DNA from: Paracoccus versutus
GTDB taxonomy: Bacteria > Pseudomonadota > Alphaproteobacteria > Rhodobacterales > Rhodobacteraceae
NCBI RefSeq assembly: GCF_000763885.1
Contig: NZ_JRKO01000004.1
Coordinates: 54,713-118,712, forward strand
Direction: 5' to 3'
Length of the DNA: 64,000 nt
Positions 31,401 to 40,878 of the stretch are shown here, piece by piece. The translations under genes were made by a program, and so were the position numbers. Below the pieces are notes generated by a model. The model was not told the origin of the DNA and ran no database searches. It saw nothing but the letters and a program-made list of their open reading frames with translations. Position 1 is the stretch's first letter, and every line of letters starts with the position of its first letter.

Positions 31401-33617
31401 TCAGCCCTCGATCCGGCCGAAATCCGCGACCAGCCGGCCGGCCTCGCGGATGCGCGAGAGCAGGTTCAGCCGGTTGCGGCGGGTGATCTGGTTGTCGGTG
31501 TTGATCTGCACCGCCTCGAAGAAGGCGTCGATGGGCGCGCGCAGGCTGGCGATGCCCTGGGTCGCGGCCTGGAAATCCTCGAGCCGCACCGCCTCGCGGA
31601 TCGCCGGTTCCGCCTTGTCGAGGGCGGCGAACAGGCTGCGTTCCTCGTCGGTCTCGGCGAATTTCGGATCGGCGCCGAAGCTGTATTCGACGCCGTCCTT
31701 CTCCTCGGCCTGGGCGAGGATGTTGCCGGCGCGCTTGAGCCCCTGCAGCAGGTTGGTGCCGTCCGCGGTCTGGAGCACGTCGTTCAGCGCGGTGGCGCGG
31801 TTGACCAGAAGCACGAGGTCGTCGCTGCCGGGCATGTTCAGCACCGCGTCGATGATGTCGTGGCGGATGCCCTGGTCGCGCAGGTGGACTTTCAGGCGGT
31901 CGTGGAAGAAGGCGAGGAGGTCGGATTCCATTGCAACAAGCGCAGCAATAAACCGTGCCCCTTCAGGAGATTGTGTCTTTTCGAACGCCTTAAGTTTCTG
32001 ATCGTAGTTCGGTTTATCAAAACCAGCAGCAATCAGCGAGTTCTCGCTTTCAGCAAATTCATCGCGTTGCCTAAAGAAGAAAAAGTCGAGGTGGACTTCA
32101 CCGAAAGTATGGAACAACTTAGAAAGTGATACCCTCACCCCGTTCACCAGCACCAGCCGGATCACCCCCAGCGCGGCGCGGCGCAGCGCGAAGGGGTCTT
32201 TCGAGCCGGTGGGCTTTTCGTCGATGGCCCAGAAGCCGGTCAGCGTGTCGAGCTTGTCGGCCAGCGCCACCGCCACCGACACCGGCGCCGAGGGCACCGC
32301 GTCCGAGGGGCCGAGCGGCGAGTAATGGTCGCGGGCGGCGTCGGCCACCGGCTCGGGCAGGCCGGCCGCCAGCGCGTAATAGCGACCCATCGTGCCCTGC
32401 AGTTCCGGGAACTCGCCCACCATGGCCGAGCGCAGGTCGAGCTTGGCCACCCTGGCCGCCTGCTCCGCCTGGTCCGGGTCGGCACCGACCAGCGGCGCGA
32501 TCTCGCGCGCCAGCGCCGCGATGCGGGCGATGCGGTCGGCCTGGCTACCGAGCTTGCTCTGGAACGTCACCGAACGCAGCCCCTCGGCCCAGTCCTGCAT
32601 GCCCGCTTTCGCCTCGCGCAGGTCGTTGTCCCAGAAGAAGGCCGCGTCCGACAGCCGCGCCGCCAGCACGCGCTGGTTGCCTTTCAGGATCGTCTCGCCA
32701 TGGTCGGGGGTTTCGATATTCGCCACGGTGACGAAGCCCTCGATGCGGCCGGTCTTGGGATTGCGGGCCGAGAAGAACTTCTGGTGTTCCTTCATCGAGG
32801 TCTGCAGCACCTCGGGCGGCAGGGACAGGAAACGGTCCTCGATGGCGCCCATCAGGGCCACCGGCCATTCGACCAGGCCCGCGACCTCGGAGAGCAGGCC
32901 CTCGTCCGGCACGATCTCCCAGCCGCGGGCGAAGGCGAGGTTCGCCGCCTCCTGCCGGATCGCCGCCTCGCGTTCGGCGGGGTCCAGCATGACGCGGGCG
33001 CGGCGCAGCTTGGCGGCGTAGTCCTCGAAGCCCGAGACGGTGATCTGATCCGGCGCCATGAAGCGGTGGCCGCGGGTGGTGGCACCGGCGCGGATGCCCT
33101 CGATCTCCAGCGGCACCACGCTGGCGCCGGATTCGTCCGAGAGCAGGCAGATGATCGAATGCAGCGGCCGTACCCAGCGCAGGGATCCCGCGCCCCAGCG
33201 CATCGACTTGGGCCAGGGGAAATCGCGGATCGTGCGCTCCAGCACCTCGGCCACGATCTCGGCGGCGGGGCGGCCGGGCTTGGCGACCACCGCGAACCAG
33301 ACCTGGCCCTTCTTGTCGTCGCGTGCCTCCAACTGCTCGCGGGTCAGGCCGGTCGAGCGCAGGAAGCCCTCCAGCGCCGCCTGGGGCGCGTCGGTGCGGG
33401 GGCCCTTGCGTTCCTCGCGCGTGGTCGGGCTTTCCGCGGTCAGCCCCTCGACGGCCAGCACCAGCCGGCGCGGGGTCGAGAAGGCGCCGGCCGAGCGATA
33501 GGTCAGGCCCGCCTCGACCAGCCCGTCGGTGACGCGCTTCTTCAGATCCTCGCGGGCGCGGGCCTGCATCCGCGCCGGGATCTCCTCCGAGAAAAGCTCG
33601 ATCAGAAGGTCGGGCAT
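31401..33617 (-). CDS. glyS: Glycyl-tRNA synthetase beta subunit
   Basis: The 738-residue protein begins [20 protein letters not shown], has RKGPRTDAP, LEIEGIRAGATTRGHRFM and FVTVANIETPDHGETILKGN, and ends with the anticodon-binding domain (RATALNDVLQ and RLNLLSRIREAGRLVADF). It pairs with GlyQ in the alpha2beta2 enzyme. Residues about 494-562 (31931-32134) are an AT-rich in-frame segment with phenylalanines and lysines (LDFFFFRQRDEFAESEN). It replaces a shorter, GC-rich linker before LLAFFHDRLKVHLRDQGIRHD. The start is chosen at 33617, overlapping the preceding gene's stop. Confidence 0.95.
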   Translation of the reverse strand: MPDLLIELFSEEIPARMQARAREDLKKRVTDGLVEAGLTYRSAGAFSTPRRLVLAVEGLTAESPTTREERKGPRTDAPQAALEGFLRSTGLTREQLEARDDKKGQVWFAVVAKPGRPAAEIVAEVLERTIRDFPWPKSMRWGAGSLRWVRPLHSIICLLSDESGASVVPLEIEGIRAGATTRGHRFMAPDQITVSGFEDYAAKLRRARVMLDPAEREAAIRQEAANLAFARGWEIVPDEGLLSEVAGLVEWPVALMGAIEDRFLSLPPEVLQTSMKEHQKFFSARNPKTGRIEGFVTVANIETPDHGETILKGNQRVLAARLSDAAFFWDNDLREAKAGMQDWAEGLRSVTFQSKLGSQADRIARIAALAREIAPLVGADPDQAEQAARVAKLDLRSAMVGEFPELQGTMGRYYALAAGLPEPVADAARDHYSPLGPSDAVPSAPVSVAVALADKLDTLTGFWAIDEKPTGSKDPFALRRAALGVIRLVLVNGVRVSLSKLFHTFGEVHLDFFFFRQRDEFAESENSLIAAGFDKPNYDQKLKAFEKTQSPEGARFIAALVAMESDLLAFFHDRLKVHLRDQGIRHDIIDAVLNMPGSDDLVLLVNRATALNDVLQTADGTNLLQGLKRAGNILAQAEEKDGVEYSFGADPKFAETDEERSLFAALDKAEPAIREAVRLEDFQAATQGIASLRAPIDAFFEAVQINTDNQITRRNRLNLLSRIREAGRLVADFGRIEG

Positions 33618-34099
33618 CAGTCCATCACTCCGCGTTCGGGGGTCTTGTCGTTGAATTGGTGCCAGGCAAAGGCGCGGCCGTCGGGATAGACCACGATCAC
33701 CCGGTCCACGTCGGGGCGGATCTCGGCCTGGCCCAGCACGGCGCGGGCCGCGCCCGATTCCAGGTCGGCGGTCAGCGCCCTGGCGGAATAGCACTTGAAC
33801 CAGCCCGGCCCGTTCAGCGGCGTCGCACCGGCATAGGGCGCGGCATCGGCCAGTTCGGCCGGGTCCAGCGTGAAGCAGGCGCGATAGCGGATGGGCGAGC
33901 TTGTGGCGTCGATGGCCTTGAAATCCGCGACCGCGACCGGATGTGTCGCGCCCTGCGCATCGGTGACGACGATGTCCTGCGCGCCGCTGATCTCGTCCAC
34001 CTGGTCGTAGAAGCCATAGACCTGCAGATACCAGACGGCCAGGCCGGCCATGACGGCCACCAGCACCAGCATCGAGGCGACGATCTTGCCCGAACTCAT
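33617..34099 (-). CDS. Membrane-anchored protein between glyQ and glyS (DUF6446-like)
   Basis: The 160-residue protein has one N-terminal membrane segment (about 5-24) and a periplasmic domain. The domain contains [30 protein letters not shown] and [19 protein letters not shown]. The two cysteines in RACF and KCYS could form a disulfide. From memory it resembles the uncharacterised family DUF6446 found in Rhodobacterales beside glyS. Both ends overlap neighbours (ATGA with glyQ, TGATG with glyS), so expression is tied to the synthetase. Function unknown. Confidence 0.75.
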   Translation of the reverse strand: MSSGKIVASMLVLVAVMAGLAVWYLQVYGFYDQVDEISGAQDIVVTDAQGATHPVAVADFKAIDATSSPIRYRACFTLDPAELADAAPYAGATPLNGPGWFKCYSARALTADLESGAARAVLGQAEIRPDVDRVIVVYPDGRAFAWHQFNDKTPERGVMD

Positions 34100-35046
34100 G
34101 CCGCCTCTCCCCCTACCGCGCCAGCCGCCTCGGTGGTCACGAACAGGTCGGCGCAGCGTTTCGCCAGCGCGCGGACGCGGCCGATATAGGCCTGGCGCTC
34201 CGTGACCGAGATCACGCCGCGCGCATCGAGCAGGTTGAACAGGTGGCTGGCCTTGATCGCCTGGTCATAGGCCGGATGCGCCATCGGGATGCGCCGCCCG
34301 GCGCCGTCCGTGTCCGCGGCGGCCAGGATGCGGTCGCATTCCGCCTCGGCATCCTTGAAATGCTGCAGCAGCATGTCCGTATCGGCCTGTTCGAAGTTCC
34401 AGCGGGAATATTCGCGCTCGGCCTGGCGGAAGACGTCGCCATAGCTCAGCGGGATCGGGCTGCCGGGCGGGTTGAAGGGCATGTCCATCACATGCTCGAC
34501 CCCCAGCACATACATTGCCAGCCGCTCCAGCCCGTAGGTCAGCTCGCCCGAGACCGGGCGGCAGTCATGCCCGCCGACCTGCTGGAAATAGGTGAACTGG
34601 CTGACCTCCATGCCGTCGCACCAGACCTCCCAGCCCAGGCCCCAGGCGCCCAGCGTCGGGCTTTCCCAGTCGTCCTCGACGAAGCGCACGTCGTGGATCA
34701 TCGGGTCCAGGCCGATGGCGGCAAGGCTGCCCAGGTAAAGCTCCTGCAGGTTCGGCGGCGAGGGTTTGATGATGACCTGATACTGGTAGTAGTGCTGCAA
34801 CCGGTTCGGGTTCTCGCCATAGCGGCCGTCGGTCGGCCGGCGCGAGGGCTGGACATAGGCCGCGGCCCAGGGCCGGGCGCCAAGGCTGCGCAGCGTGGTC
34901 GCCGGGTGGAAGGTGCCGGCGCCGACCTCCATGTCATAGGGTTGCAGCACCGCGCAGCCCTGTGCGGCCCAATAGGATTGCAGGCGCAGGATCACGTCCT
35001 GGAAGCAGACGGGTTTCGCCGTCTGATTGTCCTTTGGGCTGGTCAT
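34096..35046 (-). CDS. glyQ: Glycyl-tRNA synthetase alpha subunit
   Basis: The 316-residue catalytic subunit has the class II core: [33 protein letters not shown] (start of motif 1 region), [19 protein letters not shown] (motif 2), [19 protein letters not shown] and [12 protein letters not shown] (motif 3). I choose ATG 35046 because AAGGAAG lies about 7 bases upstream; an ATG six codons earlier is possible. It begins the glyQ-(DUF)-glyS operon, divergent from a secreted SPOR-like protein gene. Confidence 0.96.
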   Translation of the reverse strand: MTSPKDNQTAKPVCFQDVILRLQSYWAAQGCAVLQPYDMEVGAGTFHPATTLRSLGARPWAAAYVQPSRRPTDGRYGENPNRLQHYYQYQVIIKPSPPNLQELYLGSLAAIGLDPMIHDVRFVEDDWESPTLGAWGLGWEVWCDGMEVSQFTYFQQVGGHDCRPVSGELTYGLERLAMYVLGVEHVMDMPFNPPGSPIPLSYGDVFRQAEREYSRWNFEQADTDMLLQHFKDAEAECDRILAAADTDGAGRRIPMAHPAYDQAIKASHLFNLLDARGVISVTERQAYIGRVRALAKRCADLFVTTEAAGAVGGEAA

Positions 35047-35126
35047 CGGGGCTTCCTTCGGCATAACTGGCAGGAAATGTCTGCCGCCTTCTAGGCAGAG
35101 GGCGGCGCAGGGTCAATGAGAGGGAC

Positions 35127-36413
35127 ATGCCCATGCGGCGCTTTGCATTCGTCATCGGTGCGGCTCTGCCGCTGTCTCTGGGCTTTGCGGCGCAGGCCGA
35201 GGACGTGGTGATCCGCATCGAGGCCAAGCGCGGCACGGAAGCCGCGGCCGCCACCGCCCGGAACTGGGGCGCGGAGTTCCCCGATGTCGTGACCTTCCCG
35301 CTGGCCGACGGCTGGGTCGGCATCGCGCTTGGCCCGATGCCGCGCGAAGAGGCGGCTGCACGGCTGGAACAGCTGAAGCAGCAGCGCAAGGTGCCGGGCG
35401 ACAGCTTCCTGGCCGCCGCCGAGGGGCGCGAGCTGACCCGGATCGGCGACGCCGCGCCCGAGCAGTTCTCCCTGCGCCTCGAATCCACCCCCGACCGCGC
35501 GCGGGCCGAGGAATTGCTGGCGAAATGGCGCGAGACCCTGCCCGAGGCCGGGCTGTGGACCCTGCCGGGCGGCCGGCTGGCCATCGGCTTTGGCCCGATG
35601 GACCGGGCGACCGGCACCGCCTGGCTTCAAGCGTTCCGGGATGCGGGCGCGGTGCCCAAGGACGCCTTCCTCGCGCCAGGCGAGGAGATGGGCGAGATCG
35701 CGATCATCGGCAAGGTGCCGGACCTGGGCGCCCCCCCTGCCCCGGATGCGGCCCCCGTGCCCATGCCGCCGCTGGAGGAGATCCAGCGCGCCCTGCGTTG
35801 GGCCGGCCATTACGACGGGGGCATCGACGGCAAGGACGGCCCCAAGACCCGCGCCGCCATCGCCGAGGAAATCGTGCGCCTGCGCGCCTCGCCCGATACC
35901 GCGACCGCCATGGCCGAGCTGATCCGCCGCCGCGAAGCCTGGCGGGCCGAGATGGGCCTGGCCGAGCTGCGCGACGCCCATACCGGCCTGATGCTGCCCG
36001 CGCCGATGGAGAAGCTGCAATTCGACCGGGCCGAGCGCGCGCTGTCGATCTATGGGCCCAAGGACGGCTCGGGCGCGGCGCTGATCCTGTTCTCGCAGCC
36101 CGGCGGCCAGCAAGAGATGCTGGACCTCGCCGGCCTCGTCACCGCGCTCGGCTGGGTGCCGGCGCCCGAGCGCAAGGTGGAACGCGGCAGCGTCACGCTG
36201 GACGGGCGCAACCAGACCCATATCGGCCATGCCGAAGGCCGGGTGGTCGACGGCCGGGTGCAGGGCTTCGTGCTGATCTGGCCGATCTCGGACCCCGAGG
36301 ACCAGCACCGGCTGGCGGCCGAGATATCGGACAACCTGGCCCGCTTCGCCCCCGGCGCCACCGAGGCCCGGCCCGAGGCGCCCGCCATCGCCCCGGCGAT
36401 CGCGCAGGACTAG
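35127..36413 (+). CDS. Secreted SPOR-like and peptidoglycan-binding-domain protein
   Basis: The 428-residue protein has a Sec signal peptide (MPMRRFAFVIGAALPLSLGF, cleavage near AQA-ED). Two related repeats follow: IRIEAKRGTEAAAATARNWG..VGIALGPMPREEA and LRLESTPDRARAEELLAKW..LAIGFGPMDRATG. These look like SPOR-type strands plus helices. At about 214-250 is a peptidoglycan-binding-1-like segment (EEIQRALRWAGHYDGGIDGKDGPKTRAAI). The C-terminal domain (300-415) is unrecognised. It should sit in the periplasm at the cell wall. Its 3' end overlaps the convergent trkH stop by 4 bp. Confidence 0.75.
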   Translation: MPMRRFAFVIGAALPLSLGFAAQAEDVVIRIEAKRGTEAAAATARNWGAEFPDVVTFPLADGWVGIALGPMPREEAAARLEQLKQQRKVPGDSFLAAAEGRELTRIGDAAPEQFSLRLESTPDRARAEELLAKWRETLPEAGLWTLPGGRLAIGFGPMDRATGTAWLQAFRDAGAVPKDAFLAPGEEMGEIAIIGKVPDLGAPPAPDAAPVPMPPLEEIQRALRWAGHYDGGIDGKDGPKTRAAIAEEIVRLRASPDTATAMAELIRRREAWRAEMGLAELRDAHTGLMLPAPMEKLQFDRAERALSIYGPKDGSGAALILFSQPGGQQEMLDLAGLVTALGWVPAPERKVERGSVTLDGRNQTHIGHAEGRVVDGRVQGFVLIWPISDPEDQHRLAAEISDNLARFAPGATEARPEAPAIAPAIAQD

Positions 36414-37858
36414 CCGCGCCAGAACCGCGGCAGCAGCAGCACCAGCACCGAGATCAGCTCCAGCCGGCCCAGATACATCCCCCAGATCATCAGCCATTTC
36501 GAGGCGGTGGGGAAATTCGTCACCGCCCCCTCGGGCGTCAGCTCCGGCCCCCAGACCACGCCGACATTGGCGATGGCGGTCCAGGCCGCGGTCAGCGCCG
36601 TGCGCGGATGCAGCCCGGTCAGCGCCAGCCCGACGATCAGCAGGCCGAAGCTGAGAATGAACAGGGTAAAGAAGGCCATCACCGAATCGACCACGTCCTC
36701 TTCCAGCGGGCGGCCGCCATAAAGCAGCGGAAACACCCGGTGCGGCGACTGCATGCGCTTGAGCTGCGCCCTGACCGCCTGGAACAGCACCAGATAGCGG
36801 AACACCTTGACCGAACACGAGGTCGAGCCGGTACAGCCGCCGATCAGCCCAACCACGATCAGCACGACAAAGGGGAAATGCCCCCATTGCGTCACGTCGG
36901 TCGAGGCGAAGCCGGTGCCCGAAAAGGTCGAGACGACGTTGAAGGTGGTCTCGCGGATCACGTCGAAGGGGTTCTTCGCCTCGAGCCACAACAGCCGGTA
37001 AAGCACCACCAGCGCGATGGCATAGAAGGTCCAGCGCAGATAGGCGCGGACCTGGATGTCGCGCCAGATCGGCTCGGCCGAGCCGCGGATCAGCTGCACC
37101 ATGCGGATAAAGGGGATCGAGGCCAGGATCATGAAGAAGGCGGCGGCATATTCCGCCGGCCCGATGAAGGGCGCGAAACTGGCGTCGTAATTGGAAAAGC
37201 CCCCTGTGGAACAGGTGGACAGCGCCAGCACCAGCGCATCGAAGCCCTTCATGCCCAGCAGGATATAGACCACCATGCAGCTTGCGGTCATGGCGATGTA
37301 GACCCCGGTCATCTCGCGCGCGATGTCGAAGGCGCGGGGCAGGATCTTGCCCAGCGTGTCGAAGCCTTCCGAGCGAAAGAACTGCATGCCGCCGACCTTC
37401 ATCACCGGCAGGAAGATCATGGCGACGACGATGCTCCCCAGCCCCCCCGCCCAGTTCAGGAAGGCCCGCCACAGGTTGGTGCCCTTGGGCAGGTTGTCGA
37501 GATCGGGGAATGCGGTGGTGCCGGTGGTGGTGACGCCCGACATGGCCTCGAAATAGGCGTCGGTGAAGCCGGCCTGCGGCGCGCCCAGCATGAAGGGCAG
37601 CGCACCGGCCACCGGCACCACCAGCCACAGCATCGCGGTCAGCAGGAACACCTGCTGGATGGTCAGCGACTTGTCCTTTTGCCGCGTGGACAGCGCCACC
37701 AGCCCGCCGGCCAGCATGGTCAGGATGCCGCATTCCAGGAAGATCAGCCAATGCGGGTCGCCATGCCACCAATCGACCAGCATGGGCAGCGCCATCGCCG
37801 TCCCCAGCGTGACGACGACCTTGCCGACGATATTGGCCACGGGACGGATATCGATCAT
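36410..37858 (-). CDS. trkH: Trk-type potassium uptake membrane subunit
   Basis: The 482-residue channel-like protein has about ten membrane helices and four pore loops with selectivity-filter residues: SGVTTTGTTAF, STCSTGGFSNY, STFSGTGFASTD and IANVGVVWGPE. This is the TrkH/KtrB architecture. TrkA partners are not in this window. The ATG at 37858 (MIDIRPVANIVGK) is favoured over a start 22 codons upstream because the family begins there. It lies 86 bp from the tRNA-Gly gene, which is on the opposite strand. Confidence 0.93.
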   Translation of the reverse strand: MIDIRPVANIVGKVVVTLGTAMALPMLVDWWHGDPHWLIFLECGILTMLAGGLVALSTRQKDKSLTIQQVFLLTAMLWLVVPVAGALPFMLGAPQAGFTDAYFEAMSGVTTTGTTAFPDLDNLPKGTNLWRAFLNWAGGLGSIVVAMIFLPVMKVGGMQFFRSEGFDTLGKILPRAFDIAREMTGVYIAMTASCMVVYILLGMKGFDALVLALSTCSTGGFSNYDASFAPFIGPAEYAAAFFMILASIPFIRMVQLIRGSAEPIWRDIQVRAYLRWTFYAIALVVLYRLLWLEAKNPFDVIRETTFNVVSTFSGTGFASTDVTQWGHFPFVVLIVVGLIGGCTGSTSCSVKVFRYLVLFQAVRAQLKRMQSPHRVFPLLYGGRPLEEDVVDSVMAFFTLFILSFGLLIVGLALTGLHPRTALTAAWTAIANVGVVWGPELTPEGAVTNFPTASKWLMIWGMYLGRLELISVLVLLLPRFWRG

Positions 37859-37944
37859 GCCGCCCTGCTTGCCCCGCCGCCCCGCAGGCGTCAAGCGCGC
37901 GACGCTTGCACGAACCCGCGCCACCCCCTATAGAAAGGCGCGAC

Positions 37945-38018
37945 GCGGGTGTAGCTCAATGGTAGAGCAGCAGCCTTCCAAGCTGAATACGTGGGTTCGA
38001 TTCCCATCACCCGCTCCA
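37945..38018 (+). tRNA. tRNA-Gly (anticodon TCC), CCA encoded
   Basis: The 74-nt gene folds as a cloverleaf. The acceptor stem is GCGGGTG/CACCCGC with discriminator T and genomic CCA. The D stem is GCTC/GAGC, the anticodon loop CTTCCAA (anticodon TCC) on stem GCAGC/GCTGA (last pair weak), and the T arm TGGGTTCGATTCCCA. TCC reads GGA and, with wobble, GGG codons. Confidence 0.95.
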
Positions 38019-38057
38019 CCCCTTCCCCGCATGCCGCACCGCCCGCCCGAAACCGGC

Positions 38058-38141
38058 TTTCTCCGTTTTCCAAATACTCCGGGGGGAGCGCCTCACGCGC
38101 CCCATCGAGGGGCGCATGAGGCGCGGGGGGCAGAGCCCCCC
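38058..38141 (-). repeat. Long hairpin-bearing repeat, copy 2 (inverted relative to copy 1)
   Basis: Read on the minus strand it has the same parts as 31311-31396. These are GGGGGGCTCTGCCCCCC (38141-38125), a two-tier stem with outer arms CGCCTCA and TGAGGCG around CGCCCC/GGGGCG, then CTCCCCCCGGAG and the tail GTATTTGGAAAACGGAGAAA. It lies between tRNA-Gly and a 27-codon ORF. Outer-stem bases differ from copy 1 but still pair. Confidence 0.85.
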
Positions 38142-38221
38142 GACCGCCGCGCCCTTCCGTTCCCGCCCGCAAGGCCCTATATCCTGCGGGCAACATTGCC
38201 CGACGCGCCGAAAGGAAGCCC

Positions 38222-38305
38222 ATGTCCCGGAAAGCCATGCAGCGCCTGTCCTTCTTTCTGCTGATGGGCCTGACGCTCTATGCCTCCTTCCTGGGCGCGG
38301 GCTGA
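38222..38305 (+). CDS. 27-residue single-span membrane microprotein
   Basis: ATG at 38222, with AAGGA 8 bases upstream, opens a 27-codon frame ending TGA 38303-38305. It encodes MSRKAMQRLSFFLLMGLTLY, then ASFLGAG: a basic start and one hydrophobic helix. The next gene begins 10 bp later on the same strand. The good ribosome-binding site and spacing favour a real gene, perhaps co-expressed with the XpaC-like protein. Too short for family assignment. Confidence 0.5.
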   Translation: MSRKAMQRLSFFLLMGLTLYASFLGAG

Positions 38306-38315
38306 GGGCGCGGCG

Positions 38316-39299
38316 ATGGCAAGGCGTTTCGGCGGCCGCTTCTCGCCGCAGCCCCGGCCGGACGGCACCGGCCCGCGCCCGCCCGCGCGCCCCGCACCGG
38401 GCGAGATCCGGCATCCGCTGGAATCGCGAACGCGCTGGGTCACGATCATGGCGGCCCCCTTTCTCATCAGCGCCTTCTGGCAGGATCCGGCCGGGCTCGC
38501 CCTGCATCTGATCGCCTTCGGCACCATCGCCTCGGGCATGTGGATGACACGCCAGGGGCTGCAGGCCGAGGCCGCCTATGACGCCCGCCGCATCGCCCGC
38601 CGCCCGGCGATCCCGCGCAAGCTCTTCGGCGGCATCCTGACCGGGCTCGGCCTTGCCCTGGGCGCCTATGTGCCGGGCGCCGAGGCCGGCGCCGGGGTGA
38701 TCGGCGTCGCCGGGGCCATGCTGCACTGGCTCGCCTTCGGCGGCGACCCGATGCGCGACAAGGGCATGGAGGGCATCGACGGCGTCCGCCAGGACCGCGC
38801 CCAACGCATCGTCGCCGAGGGCGAGGCGCATCTGAAGGCCATGCAGGACGCCATCCTGCGCAGCGGCGACCGCCGGCTCGAGGCCCGTGTCGGCATGTTC
38901 GCCGCCACCGCGCGCGAACTCTTCGCCCATGTCGAGGACAATCCCGACACCATCGCCGCCCTGCGCCGCTATCTCAGCGTCTACCTGCAAGGCGCGCGCG
39001 ACGCGACGGTCAAGTTCGCCGACCTCTACGCCCAGACCCGCGACCCGCGCGCGCGCCAGGATTACGAGACGCTGCTGGACGACCTGGAAACCGAGTTCGC
39101 CGCCCGCAGCGCCAAGCTGCTGGAAGGCGGCCGCAGCGACCTGGACATCGAGATCGGCGTGCTGCGCGACCGGCTGGCACGGGAAGGCGTGCGGCCCCGG
39201 CCCGCGCCCGCCGAGCCGGCCGAGCCCGCCGAATTGCCGCGCTCGATGACGCTCGACGACCTGCTGATCCCGCGCGAATCCGACAAGCCGCGCCGCTAG
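38316..39299 (+). CDS. XpaC-like (5-bromo-4-chloroindolyl phosphate hydrolysis) family protein
   Basis: The 327-residue protein has a proline/arginine-rich N-terminus and hydrophobic segments at about 45-80 and 107-140. A helical domain follows with [29 protein letters not shown] and [26 protein letters not shown]. The latter matches XpaC family proteins, usually paired with TelA. No telA-like gene adjoins here. The start at 38316 follows a 27-codon ORF, and truA begins 2 bp after its stop, so the genes are probably one operon. Biochemical role unknown despite the family name. Confidence 0.78.
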   Translation: MARRFGGRFSPQPRPDGTGPRPPARPAPGEIRHPLESRTRWVTIMAAPFLISAFWQDPAGLALHLIAFGTIASGMWMTRQGLQAEAAYDARRIARRPAIPRKLFGGILTGLGLALGAYVPGAEAGAGVIGVAGAMLHWLAFGGDPMRDKGMEGIDGVRQDRAQRIVAEGEAHLKAMQDAILRSGDRRLEARVGMFAATARELFAHVEDNPDTIAALRRYLSVYLQGARDATVKFADLYAQTRDPRARQDYETLLDDLETEFAARSAKLLEGGRSDLDIEIGVLRDRLAREGVRPRPAPAEPAEPAELPRSMTLDDLLIPRESDKPRR

Positions 39300-39301
39300 C
39301 C

Positions 39302-40108
39302 ATGCCCCGTTTCGCCCTGTTGATCGAATATGACGGCAGCCCCTTTGCCGGCTGGCAGGCCCAGGCCGACCGGCCCAGCGTGCAGGGCGCCATCGAGGCG
39401 GCGCTCGGCCGGCTCGATCCCGGTTTCACGGCCGGGGCGCGGATCGCCGCGGCGGGGCGCACCGATGCCGGGGTCCATGCCACCGGCCAGGTCGCGCATG
39501 CCGACCTGCAGCGCGACTGGGATCCCTTCCGGCTGTCCGAGGCGCTGAACTGGCACCTGAAGCCCGCCCCCGTCGCCGTGCTGGCCGCGGCGCGGGTGGC
39601 GGACGACTTTCACGCCCGCTTCTCGGCGCATGAGCGGCGCTACCTGTTCCGGCTGGTCGCGCGCCGCGCGCCGCTGACCCATGACCGCGGCCGCGCCTGG
39701 CAGGTGCAGCACCCCCTGGACCTGGCCGCCATGCGCGCGGGCGCGGCGCATCTGCTGGGCCGGCACGACTTCACCACCTTCCGCTCGACCATGTGCCAGG
39801 CGCAGAGCCCGGTGAAGACGCTGGACGAGCTGACCATCCAGGAAACCCCGATCCCGCAGGGCCGCGAATACCGCTTTACCCTGCGGGCGCGGTCCTTCCT
39901 GCACAACCAGGTGCGCTCGATCGTCGGCACGCTGGAGCGGGTCGGCGCCGGCGCCTGGCCGCCCGGACGCGTGGCCGAGGCGCTGGCCGCCCGCGACCGC
40001 GCCGCCTGCGGGCCGGTCTGCCCGCCGCAGGGGCTTTACCTGACCGGGGTCGGCTATGGCACCCCGCCCTTCCCCGAGGCGCTGAACCAAGCCGGCGCCT
40101 TCATTTAG
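39302..40108 (+). CDS. truA: tRNA pseudouridine(38-40) synthase
   Basis: The 268-residue enzyme starts [20 protein letters not shown] and has catalytic Asp55 in [47 protein letters not shown] and [20 protein letters not shown] complete the TruA family signature. The C-terminal residues after [15 protein letters not shown] (ALNQAGAFI) run into the transposase relic at 40101, so the original tail may have been changed by the insertion. Confidence 0.95.
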   Translation: MPRFALLIEYDGSPFAGWQAQADRPSVQGAIEAALGRLDPGFTAGARIAAAGRTDAGVHATGQVAHADLQRDWDPFRLSEALNWHLKPAPVAVLAAARVADDFHARFSAHERRYLFRLVARRAPLTHDRGRAWQVQHPLDLAAMRAGAAHLLGRHDFTTFRSTMCQAQSPVKTLDELTIQETPIPQGREYRFTLRARSFLHNQVRSIVGTLERVGAGAWPPGRVAEALAARDRAACGPVCPPQGLYLTGVGYGTPPFPEALNQAGAFI

Positions 40109-40810
40109 GAAACCATGCGATTGCGCCGGCGCTGTCGGGGAATGCCTTTGACGAGGCGACGGTTTCCTCGCAGCGGGGCGCGATGCGGCGGAAGGGTTTG
40201 ATCCGGTTTAAGAAAACATGCCACCGTGCGGCGCTTCTTACGGAGACTCCGGCCGGGGGGGTGCCTTCCAGCCCGGCTGCGGTGGCGCGCAGATCGCCAA
40301 AAATGAACCGGCGCAGGAATCCCTGCCGCATCCGGCAAATCCCTGCCGCATCCGGCATCGGCGATGGCTTGGCAGGGGCCGGCCAGGCCGCAGAGCAATC
40401 CCTTGGCCTGCGGGCTACCGGCGCCATGGCTAGGCGTCACTGGGAACCTTGCCGGGCAGGGTGCATCCACCGCGGCATGAACTCTCGTGGTCAGCCCGCC
40501 GCGGCACCATCTGCGAGATCGCATCGGCATGGACCCTTGAGATCGGGGCATCGATCGACGGAGATCGGCTCTCAACTCCTTGAAAAGACAACCCCACACC
40601 CTGGCGCGAGGCCCGCGGCGGAATCGGGGCAAGCACCCCTCCAGCGCCCCGGCTCCGGCGGCAGGTCGCGACACGCGACGCGCCAGCCGCAGAACCGCGT
40701 CGATGCGGGAGCCGGTTGTCGGTCCCGCTGCCGCCCCGATCACCCGCCTTGCCCGGCAGAGGTGGTCCAATTCGCCCCCATTGCCCATCGATCAGGGCTC
40801 GCCTGCTCAA
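40101..40810 (-). pseudogene. IS5-family transposase relic, broken over three frames
   Basis: On the minus strand, fragments of one IS5-type transposase appear in order but in different frames. First is ALIDGQWGRIGPPLPGKAGD..GTDNRL at about 40798-40720, with PISRVHADA near 40535. Then WCRGGLTTRVHAAVDAP..SPQAKGLLCGL..AIADAG (about 40509-40345). Last is VFLNRIKPFRRIAPRCEETV (about 40220-40160), ending at TGA 40103. These match the usual D-QW-R-I-x-PLLPGK, GGLTTKIHA and NRIKQFRRIATR segments. At least two frameshifts or deletions make it inactive. Terminal inverted repeats could not be fixed. It fills the 770-bp gap between truA and the epimerase. Confidence 0.8.
40318..40357. repeat. Two tandem 20-bp units within the transposase relic
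   Basis: The unit AATCCCTGCCGCATCCGGCA occurs twice back to back. An extra 20 bp is not a multiple of three, which explains the second frame break in the relic. Confidence 0.9.
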
Positions 40811-40878
40811 GATCGCCCCGGTTCTCGATCCTGAAACAGAGTTCGGGCAAGGTGGGCATCCCCAGATGCAGATGCCCT

